Source: Anaerolineae bacterium
Lineage (GTDB): Bacteria > Chloroflexota > Anaerolineae > Aggregatilineales > Phototrophicaceae
Assembly: GCA_025454675.1 (NCBI GenBank)
Contig: JALONZ010000045.1
Location: forward strand, 1-9,486
Direction: 5' to 3'
DNA: 9,486 bases
Each line of letters begins with the position of its first letter. Position 1 is the stretch's first letter. Made by a program: the position numbers and the translations under genes. A model generated the notes under the pieces. The model ran no database searches. It was not told the origin of the DNA and was given only the letters and a program-made list of their open reading frames with translations. Positions 4,389 to 9,486 of this stretch are shown in pieces.

Positions 4389-6899
4389 TTATTCTGGCAC
4401 AACCCGCAACGTATCTGCGCCATTGATGCGCCCTGCAACCCACCCAATAATTCTATCCGCAGTTTGTACTTGCCACCATACGTTATTTTCCGATTCGACC
4501 GGTCCCGCGATAATCCGCACAAATTCGCCTGCCCGTAATACGGTGAGCGGAATATTACCCGTATTGGGTGCTGGGCGAAGGTTAAGTTCAATTGCGATTA
4601 CCTGCAGTTGTTGATTCGGTTGGAACTCGCTATCTTCAATGACACCCGGTGGGATATATTGGGGTGGTGGCGCGGATGATGGCACGGGACCCGTCACCCA
4701 ATTGGTGACAATACCGCCCGTTGTGCCTGTAATATCCTGAATCACACCATTTGTCTGTGCCAGATATTGCCGTCCGCCCGCCTCGACCAAAACCGCGTTG
4801 CCATTCGGCGACCATGCCACCCGACTGGGTGCGGTTGTGCCGATTTGCCCCGTCAAGAAATTTCCCGCGCTATCCACAATTTGAACAGGCGCATTAAAAT
4901 CACTGGCGGGTCTGCCCAGCGCATAAACCGCGCCACTTGGTGCTTGAATCGCGTTTTGTAACCATAACCCTCGCCCCGACCCATCCAATAAAATTTGTTC
5001 ATCCGACCCATCTGGATTAACAGTGGCAATCACCACCCGCCCTTGAGGATTGAACCCACTCACCAACAAGCGACCATTGCTCAACCATTGAGCGTAGTCA
5101 TATGCCAGCACATAATCGGGCGGGCTTTGTGGATTGTGATTCGGTGACATGATGAAAATCGCGCCACGCCCACCCCCATCTTGCGGTGCATTGCGATTAA
5201 TCACCCGTACCGCCATTAATCCGCTCCCTGCCGACCACAAAATTTCTTGCGAATCGTAGAAAAATGGAATGCTTCCTACCAACATGCACCCTTCATGACC
5301 AGCGTATGGGCAGTCGTGCAAAATTTGGCGCGGTACGCCACCATCCCAGACCCACACTCCTTCGCGGTTGTTGCGATTATCAGGTTTAATAATCATGCTG
5401 ACGATTGACCCATTCGGAGACCATCCCGCCGATGAGACAAATACATTATTTTCGGAGCGGGTTGGTGCGGGGAAGGCATCCAACGGCACAACCCCCTCAC
5501 CATTGCCATCTCGCGCATATAACACACCCGCACTATCGGTATAAATCCAACGACTGGGGTCGAATGGATGCCTGACAAATAAGCTAATTCCGCTTGCGCT
5601 CGTCCCAAAATTGACGGGTGAGGGCAAAATCGCGTTGGGGTCTAATACGAAGGCTTGCGGATTGATGCCGATAATCTGCAAATTCGGTTGAAAGGGGATT
5701 TCATCGCGTGAAATGGTTGGTGGAACATCCAACAAAGGCGGGACAGTTGGCGGATTGAATGGAATGGGGGTATTTGTCTCGGCGGGTTGGGGCGTGCCAC
5801 CTTCTACGGGCGGTGTGACGATGCCTAAATCTTCCACAGGCGCGGTGGCGGTGATGATAATCGGTGTCGCGTCAATGGTTGGCGCGGGCGCGATGGTGAC
5901 AGTGGGTGTTGGTGATTCGATTGGCGGGAAGGTTGGTGTTGGTGTTGGCGCGGTGATGGTATTCAGCGCGTTAATCGTGGCGACCAATGCCGTTGCGGTG
6001 ATGTCTATCTCGCTAATGGGTGTGACGGTGGGTGTTGGGCTGGGTGTTTGGGTATATGATTCTGCTGTACGTGTGAGCAAAAGCGCGGTCACGGTGGCGG
6101 CGACTTGCTCATATAACGCAGTGGCGGATGCTTCGGCATTTTCGGTGGATGTGGCGGTTGCGCTTGGTGTTGATGTTGGCGCGAGTGCCGTTTCGGTGGC
6201 GGCGCGTTGAATCGCTTGCACCGCCGTTTGGGTAAAATTGGGTGTTGGGGTGTTGGTTGGCGCGGGCGTATTGGTTGGCGCAGATGTATTGGTTGGTTGT
6301 GGTGTGCTGGTATTGGTCGCTGTGGCGGTTTCGGTTGGGATAACAGGCACAGGACTCGTGGTTGCGCTTGGTGTGACAGTTGGGCGCGGTGTATTGGTTG
6401 GTTGTGGTGTCGGCGACCATGTGCTAGTCGGCGTTGGTGTATAGGTATTGGTCGCGGTTGGGGTGGCGCTAGGTGTATTGGTGAATATCGCCAGTGGCAA
6501 CGGCGTGAGTGTTGGCGGGATGGTATTGGTTGGTGATGGTGTTTCGGTTGGGGGCGGTGTAAAACTCGCCGTTGGCGTTAATGTTGAGGTATCGGTGGGT
6601 GTGGGTGTGGCGGTATAGGTCTCGCTTGGATTCGGCGTATTCGTCGCAGTGGGCGATGCCGTGTTGGTCGGCGTAAAAGTCACGCTTGGCGTGTTGCTGA
6701 CCACTGGTGACGGGGTTGGTGTTGGTGATGGACGGGCGGTATTGGTCGCAACGATGAATGGGGTAGTGGGGTCTTGTGCGATGCGTGTGGCTTCATCAGT
6801 CATGACGACAGTCGGCGTAATGCGCGGGATAGCATCGCCACTACAGCCAGCCAAAAACATCAAAATGATGACCAATCCCAAAATGCCCCGTTGTGCCAT
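4389..6899 (-). CDS. Large lipoprotein with PT-rich stalk, beta-propeller and SH3b domain
   Basis: An 836-residue exported lipoprotein. MAQRGILGLVIILMFLAGC is a lipoprotein signal peptide with lipobox LAGC (Cys19 would carry the lipid). Residues about 25-405 form a low-complexity stalk of PTPT/PTNTP units, broken by Ala/Thr-rich, probably helical segments near 222-240, 254-280 and 297-315. Residues about 406-764 look like a TolB/WD-type propeller, with recurring WSPNG (493-497, 696-700), WLSNG (605-609) and NPDGS turns. Residues 765-836 resemble a bacterial SH3 domain (LNLRPAPNTGNIPLTVLRAG ... WWQVQTADRIIGWVAGR). Such stalks and C-terminal domains are common in Chloroflexota surface proteins, where they could span the envelope and bind wall polymers; ligand unknown. 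ATG 6899 is preferred over the upstream in-frame codon at 6953 because it starts directly at the signal peptide, with AGAGGGA about 11 bases upstream. Confidence 0.85.
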   Translation of the reverse strand: MAQRGILGLVIILMFLAGCSGDAIPRITPTVVMTDEATRIAQDPTTPFIVATNTARPSPTPTPSPVVSNTPSVTFTPTNTASPTATNTPNPSETYTATPTPTDTSTLTPTASFTPPPTETPSPTNTIPPTLTPLPLAIFTNTPSATPTATNTYTPTPTSTWSPTPQPTNTPRPTVTPSATTSPVPVIPTETATATNTSTPQPTNTSAPTNTPAPTNTPTPNFTQTAVQAIQRAATETALAPTSTPSATATSTENAEASATALYEQVAATVTALLLTRTAESYTQTPSPTPTVTPISEIDITATALVATINALNTITAPTPTPTFPPIESPTPTVTIAPAPTIDATPIIITATAPVEDLGIVTPPVEGGTPQPAETNTPIPFNPPTVPPLLDVPPTISRDEIPFQPNLQIIGINPQAFVLDPNAILPSPVNFGTSASGISLFVRHPFDPSRWIYTDSAGVLYARDGNGEGVVPLDAFPAPTRSENNVFVSSAGWSPNGSIVSMIIKPDNRNNREGVWVWDGGVPRQILHDCPYAGHEGCMLVGSIPFFYDSQEILWSAGSGLMAVRVINRNAPQDGGGRGAIFIMSPNHNPQSPPDYVLAYDYAQWLSNGRLLVSGFNPQGRVVIATVNPDGSDEQILLDGSGRGLWLQNAIQAPSGAVYALGRPASDFNAPVQIVDSAGNFLTGQIGTTAPSRVAWSPNGNAVLVEAGGRQYLAQTNGVIQDITGTTGGIVTNWVTGPVPSSAPPPQYIPPGVIEDSEFQPNQQLQVIAIELNLRPAPNTGNIPLTVLRAGEFVRIIAGPVESENNVWWQVQTADRIIGWVAGRINGADTLRVVPE
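5685..6827 (-). repeat. Low-complexity coding repeat (PT-rich stalk of the lipoprotein)
   Basis: The plus strand here is a long run of GGTGTTGG/GTATTGG/GGCG words, complementary to degenerate codons for Thr, Pro, Asn, Ser and Ala. Two clearly regular parts stand out. Three 18-bp units are in tandem at 6250-6303, each beginning GT(A/G)TTGGTTGG. A 21-bp exact direct repeat occurs at 6285-6305 and 6390-6410, encoding TPQPTNT on the minus strand. Such tracts commonly expand and contract, so stalk length may vary between strains. Confidence 0.8.
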
Positions 6900-7067
6900 G
6901 CGGATTTTTTCCCTCTCATGAAAGATTCTATCCCTATTATGACACATTCTCATCCCTCATGCCCACTACGACAACAAAACGTTCACCCTACGCTGGATAC
7001 AATTAAGCAATGGTAGTTTTTTTACACACCGATTAGAATGTGGAAAATATAATTAACATTGGATTGA
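6900..7067. promoter_or_regulatory. Divergent intergenic region with probable promoters
   Basis: This 168-bp region separates the minus-strand lipoprotein gene from the plus-strand acyltransferase gene. Facing right is a perfect TATAAT at 7048-7053, with TTTACA at 7021-7026 spaced too far (21 bases) to be a convincing -35; only 14 bases separate the -10 from the ATG, so the leader would be very short. Facing left, TAGAAT (6930-6925) and CATAAT (6941-6936) are possible -10 boxes. A seven-T run at 7017-7023 has no stem before it and is not a terminator. Confidence 0.3.
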
Positions 7068-7847
7068 ATGATGACTCAACAGCCCCTTTTTAAGACCATC
7101 CCATTCCCATCGTCCCGTCATATTGTGGTGGATGCGGGTTATTTGGCGCACAATCGGCATATCATCTACGGATTTTTGGAAATTGATGTGACCGTCCCCA
7201 AGTCATTCATACGTGATTATAAAGCCAAAACGGGTGAATCGTTGTCACTCACCGCGTATTTGGTGATGTGTTTGGCACAAGCCATTAAAACACACCCATT
7301 GGTGCAAGCCTATCGTGGCTGGCGTGGGCATTTGGTGGTCTATGATGCGGTGGATGTGGTGACACTCATCGAAGCCGAACAAGGTGGTGTCGCCATTCCG
7401 CATATCATCCGCAACGCCGACCAAAAAACACTGCTCCAGATTCATCAAGAAATCCGCGATGTGCAACATAAGCGTACCGATAGCCCGCAACGCGCCAAAA
7501 AATCCAATCCGTTGTTATATGTGCCACGTTTCATCCGTATTCCGCTCACCCGATTATTCTTCAAAAATCCGCACGCCATGAAAAAATATGCGGGGACAGT
7601 GGTGATTACATCGGTGGGGATGTTCGGAAAAAGTCATGGGTGGGGTGTGGGATTTTTGCCCATGCACACCACTGGCTTAACAGTTGGTGGCATTTCGCAA
7701 AAGCCGATGTTCATCAATGGCGAATGGGCGAATCGGGATGTGTTGTGCCTCACATTGGCATTTGACCATGATGTGGTAGATGGCGCACCCGCGTCTCGAT
7801 TCGCCAAAGAATTGGTGACACTGCTGGAATCAGGATTCGGCTTATAA
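7068..7847 (+). CDS. Stand-alone 2-oxoacid dehydrogenase E2-type acyltransferase domain
   Basis: A 259-residue protein corresponding to the catalytic domain of E2 (dihydrolipoyl acyltransferase) alone; the lipoyl and E1/E3-binding domains of full-length E2 are absent. The active-site motif is AFDHDVVDGAPASRF, with His234 and Asp238 in the HxxxDG arrangement shared with chloramphenicol acetyltransferase. The substrate-tunnel strand GTVVITSVGMFG lies at 176-187. Between the two halves is a basic/hydrophobic helix region (VPRFIRIPLTRLFFKNPHAM). No E1 or E3 gene is adjacent, so it may be a free acyltransferase using CoA or carrier-bound substrates, or a partner of distant subunits; both are inference. 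Two consecutive ATGs (7068, 7071) are possible starts. The ribosome binding site is weak (GGA at 7061-7063) and an upstream TATAAT lies very close. Confidence 0.8.
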   Translation: MMTQQPLFKTIPFPSSRHIVVDAGYLAHNRHIIYGFLEIDVTVPKSFIRDYKAKTGESLSLTAYLVMCLAQAIKTHPLVQAYRGWRGHLVVYDAVDVVTLIEAEQGGVAIPHIIRNADQKTLLQIHQEIRDVQHKRTDSPQRAKKSNPLLYVPRFIRIPLTRLFFKNPHAMKKYAGTVVITSVGMFGKSHGWGVGFLPMHTTGLTVGGISQKPMFINGEWANRDVLCLTLAFDHDVVDGAPASRFAKELVTLLESGFGL

Positions 7848-7859
7848 CCACATGGACTA

Positions 7860-7889
7860 GGCAATATCTATCATTTTATGCCGATTGCC
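7860..7889 (+). terminator. Possible weak stem-loop after the acyltransferase gene
   Basis: GGCAAT (7860-7865) can pair with ATTGCC (7884-7889) across an 18-base AT-rich loop, followed by TTATCATTTTA. The decamer TATCATTTTA occurs twice (7869-7878 and 7892-7901). The stem is short and the T-tract is interrupted, so termination here is uncertain. Confidence 0.2.
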
Positions 7890-7921
7890 ATTATCATTTT
7901 AGCTATGTTGGGTTAACACAC

Positions 7922-7951
7922 CATCGGACGCAATCTAGTGCGTCTCTACAA
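7922..7951 (-). repeat. 30-bp palindromic intergenic element, copy 1
   Basis: Read on the minus strand this element begins TTGTAGAGAC and ends GCGTCCGATG. GACGCA and TGCGTC form a 6-bp stem around a 6-base centre. It matches copy 2 at 8845-8874 at 20 of 30 positions with identical end blocks, and lies just upstream of the ribosome binding site (AGAGGA, 7956-7961) of the nitrilase-like gene. The orientation is opposite to copy 2. Confidence 0.6.
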
Positions 7952-7969
7952 CATTAGAGGACAATCGCT

Positions 7970-8827
7970 ATGCAAATAAAAATCGGTCTGGCGCAAATAT
8001 ACCCCAAATTAGCCGATGTGAACGCCAATTTGACCAAACATCTGGATTATATCCAACGCGCCAAAGCGGATGGCGTAGAATTATTGGTTTTCCCTGAACT
8101 GTCCATGACGGGGTATCAGGTACAAGACCTTGTGCCAGAGGTAGCCATTCGCGCCCATGCTGATGACCCCATTTTTGCCCAATTACTGAATGCCAGTCGC
8201 GGGATTGATGTGGTGGTGGGGTTGGTTCAGCGCGATTTACGCAATCGCTTTTATATCGCCAGCGCGTATTTATCCAATGGCGAATGTGTGCATATTCACC
8301 GCAAAATTTATTTGCCCACCTATGCCATGTTTGATGAAGCCCGTTATTTTGATATGGGTGAACACGTCCGCGCATTCGATACCCGTTTTGGGCGGGTGGG
8401 TATGCTCATCTGCGAAGATTTTTGGCACATGTCTCCGCCATATTTGCTGTGGATGGATGGGGCAGATATGCTCATTTTGCAAAGTTCAAGTCCATCACGC
8501 GGACTTGACGGTGGCGATGCGCTGTCGGTGGCGCGGTGGGTGGAATTGGTAAATCAGGCGTATGGGAGCATTTTCACCAATTATGTGGTGCATTGTAACC
8601 GCGTGGGTTATGAGGATGGCAAAAATTTTTGGGGCGGGTCATCTGTCGTCAGCCCTGATGGTGAATTTTTGACACACGGGCATTATTTTGATGAGATGCT
8701 CATCACCCAGATGGTAGATTTGAATCAAACCCATCGGGTACGCAGTCGGTTGCCATTGTTGCGTGATGAACGCCCCGAATTGTTACAACGCGAATTGGCG
8801 CGGATTTTGCGCCGTGATGGTCAATAA
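7970..8827 (+). CDS. Nitrilase-superfamily amidohydrolase, NadE glutaminase-domain-like
   Basis: A 285-residue carbon-nitrogen hydrolase with the complete Glu-Lys-Cys triad: Glu43 in FPELSMTGY, Lys112 in HRKIYLP and Cys148 in LICEDFWH. Within the superfamily it is closest in motif style to the N-terminal glutamine amidotransferase domain of fused NAD synthetases: PELSMTGYQVQDLV, LPTYAMFDEARYFDMG, MLICEDFWH and SSSPSRG all match that pattern. In the fused enzymes this domain hydrolyses glutamine and channels ammonia to the synthetase. Here it is a separate protein whose gene lies 423 bp upstream of an ammonia-type NadE on the same strand, suggesting it supplies ammonia to it. A free amidase with another substrate is the alternative. 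AGAGGA at 7956-7961, eight bases before the ATG, supports the start. Palindromic elements of one family lie on both sides of the gene. Confidence 0.88.
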   Translation: MQIKIGLAQIYPKLADVNANLTKHLDYIQRAKADGVELLVFPELSMTGYQVQDLVPEVAIRAHADDPIFAQLLNASRGIDVVVGLVQRDLRNRFYIASAYLSNGECVHIHRKIYLPTYAMFDEARYFDMGEHVRAFDTRFGRVGMLICEDFWHMSPPYLLWMDGADMLILQSSSPSRGLDGGDALSVARWVELVNQAYGSIFTNYVVHCNRVGYEDGKNFWGGSSVVSPDGEFLTHGHYFDEMLITQMVDLNQTHRVRSRLPLLRDERPELLQRELARILRRDGQ

Positions 8828-8844
8828 CAATAATATGATGGTGG

Positions 8845-8874
8845 TTGTAGGGACACGATTCTTCGTGTCCGATA
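8845..8874 (+). repeat. 30-bp palindromic intergenic element, copy 2
   Basis: The element begins TTGTAGGGAC and ends GTGTCCGATA. GGACACGA (8851-8858) and TCGTGTCC (8863-8870) form a perfect 8-bp stem with loop TTCT. It lies in the 72-bp gap between the nitrilase-like gene and the 115-residue gene, so in a polycistronic message it would form a hairpin between cistrons. There is no U-tract, so it should not be a strong terminator. It is paired with copy 1 at 7922-7951. Confidence 0.65.
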
Positions 8875-8899
8875 CCTAAAATGAACGATAGGATGATAG

Positions 8900-9247
8900 A
8901 TGGATGTGAAAGAAACCCTCAGCAAAACCAAAGTGGGCAGGCGCTTTGTCGGATTCATGCGGGCGCTGAATAGTGGCGACCCCGCTATGCTCCAAGCCCA
9001 ATTGCAATATATCGCCGACCAAGCCCTAGAAGCCCATTCGCCTCAAATTTGGGGCGCACAATTACAATATATCCACGCCATTACAGGCGGTCTGAAAGCC
9101 ATACAAGTGGTTGCCAGTGATGAATATCAAGTGGTCGTCCTGATGCAAGCCCATAAAGATAATCGGTTGCATCTGATTGAGATGATTGTCGAAGAAGAGT
9201 ATCCGCATAAAGTTGTTCAATTTATTCAGCGTGTTGCGGGAGAATGA
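8900..9247 (+). CDS. Conserved-looking small protein of unknown function (115 residues)
   Basis: A 115-residue soluble protein with no signal peptide or membrane segment. The pattern is an N-terminal helix with GRRFVGFMRALNSGDPAML (13-31), a second helical part, then a GGLKAIQVV strand, a VVVLMQA strand, and LHLIEMIVEEEYPHKVVQFI near the C terminus. This layout recalls the NTF2-like N-terminal domain seen before some serine hydrolases ('GRRaxxyxxAfNsGD ... GGL ... P-h-I'), but here it stands alone; that comparison is from memory and tentative. The start is supported by AGGA (8890-8893), six bases before the ATG; another ATG at 8881 is in a different frame. Its stop is 3 bp before the nadE start, with nadE's ribosome binding site inside its last codons, so the two are probably translationally linked. 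Confidence 0.75.
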   Translation: MDVKETLSKTKVGRRFVGFMRALNSGDPAMLQAQLQYIADQALEAHSPQIWGAQLQYIHAITGGLKAIQVVASDEYQVVVLMQAHKDNRLHLIEMIVEEEYPHKVVQFIQRVAGE

Positions 9248-9250
9248 CCG

Positions 9251-9486
9251 ATGCCTGATATTTTACACCGCTTGAACATCAATACGATGATTGCCGAAAA
9301 AATTTTGACCGGTTTCATCGCCGACCAAATCCAAAAAGTAGGCGCAAAAGGGGCAGTTTTGGGTTTATCGGGTGGGATAGATTCGGCACTCTCCGCGTAT
9401 CTCTCCGCCAAAGCATTGGGTGCGGAAAATGTCCTCGCCGTGCGAATGCCTTATAAAACCTCATCCCAAGCCAGCCTGACGGATGC
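9251..9486 (+). CDS. nadE: NAD synthetase, ammonia-dependent type (5' part, runs off window)
   Basis: The first 78 residues of NAD synthetase, which adenylates deamido-NAD (NaAD) with ATP and amidates it to NAD. The ATP-pyrophosphatase P-loop is complete: VLGLSGGIDSALSAYL, with SGGIDS at 40-45. RMPYKTSSQASLTD near the right edge matches the conserved 'PYKTSS' segment of NadE. The protein starts directly with the synthetase domain; the glutaminase domain of fused NadE is absent and is instead encoded by the separate nitrilase-like gene upstream. The start at 9251 is supported by GGGAG (9238-9242), eight bases upstream and overlapping the end of the 115-residue gene. The C-terminal part, including the rest of the active site, lies outside the window. 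Confidence 0.92.
   Translation, partial: MPDILHRLNINTMIAEKILTGFIADQIQKVGAKGAVLGLSGGIDSALSAYLSAKALGAENVLAVRMPYKTSSQASLTD

Noticed and set aside
6250..6410. Possible CRISPR-like array
   Set aside because: The units are adjacent 18-mers without unique spacers and lie in a coding PT-rich stalk; no cas genes are present.
5713..6536. Long plus-strand reading frames rich in Val/Gly/Trp opposite the lipoprotein stalk (5713-6210, 6207-6536, 6238-6444)
   Set aside because: They are the complement of PTNTP-type codons; the Gly/Val and Trp/Arg low complexity is a by-product. The minus-strand frame has a signal peptide, domains and a continuous 836-residue product.
6900..6953. Upstream start for the lipoprotein at 6953
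   Set aside because: It would put 18 polar, charged residues before the signal peptide. The internal ATG at 6899 begins exactly at the lipoprotein leader and has a purine-rich ribosome binding site.
7017..7023. T-run as a terminator in the divergent spacer
   Set aside because: No inverted repeat precedes it, and no plus-strand gene ends upstream of it.
7968..8375. 135-residue minus-strand frame opposite the nitrilase-like gene
   Set aside because: It is antisense to an intact catalytic-triad protein, Trp/His/Pro-rich in composition, and has no plausible start signal or domain.

Overview
The window looks like a chromosomal segment of a Chloroflexota bacterium, probably Anaerolineae-like. The basis is a large lipoprotein with a very long Pro/Thr/Asn 'PTNTP' stalk followed by a TolB/WD-like propeller and an SH3b domain, a YbjN-like protein of a kind shared by Chloroflexota and Cyanobacteria, moderate GC with many short GGCG/CGCC words, and small palindromic repeats between genes. 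Assignment to a phylum is inference; there is no rRNA or other marker here. I see no phage, transposase, CRISPR array, tRNA or rRNA.

Layout. (1) 1-144, minus: the first 48 residues of a DNA methyltransferase with a DPPF motif. (2) 145-241: a divergent promoter region in which the two predicted -10 boxes overlap. (3) 242-3311, plus: a tight four-gene unit of DUF362 protein, DEDDh 3'-5' exonuclease, Nudix hydrolase and class V aminotransferase/kynureninase-like enzyme. The first three genes are joined by ATGA overlaps and the fourth follows after 18 bp with its own strong ribosome binding site. (4) 3312-3436: a pair of inverted C/G-rich hairpins between convergent genes. (5) 3437-6899, minus: the PT-rich lipoprotein (upstream), a 71-residue disordered-looking protein, and a YbjN-like protein. 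(6) 6900-7067: a divergent intergenic region. (7) 7068-7847, plus: a stand-alone E2-type acyltransferase catalytic domain. (8) 7970-9486, plus: a nitrilase-fold amidohydrolase very like the glutaminase domain of NAD synthetase, a 115-residue protein of unknown function, and the start of an ammonia-type NAD synthetase (NadE), which runs off the window.

How the genes may work together. The clearest functional unit is the last one. The nitrilase-fold protein could release ammonia from glutamine (or another amide) for NadE, a split version of the usual fused glutamine-dependent NAD synthetase, with a small unknown protein encoded between them 3 bp ahead of nadE. The 242-3311 unit combines nucleic-acid and nucleotide-hydrolysing enzymes with a PLP enzyme and a DUF362 protein; no single pathway is evident.

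Most notable observations: a 30-bp palindromic element present once on each side of the nitrilase gene, in opposite orientation, with two compensated base-pair changes in the stem; an Asp-to-Asn change at the expected PLP-N1-binding position of the class V enzyme; and the split NadE arrangement. Nothing here is clearly a wholly new system.
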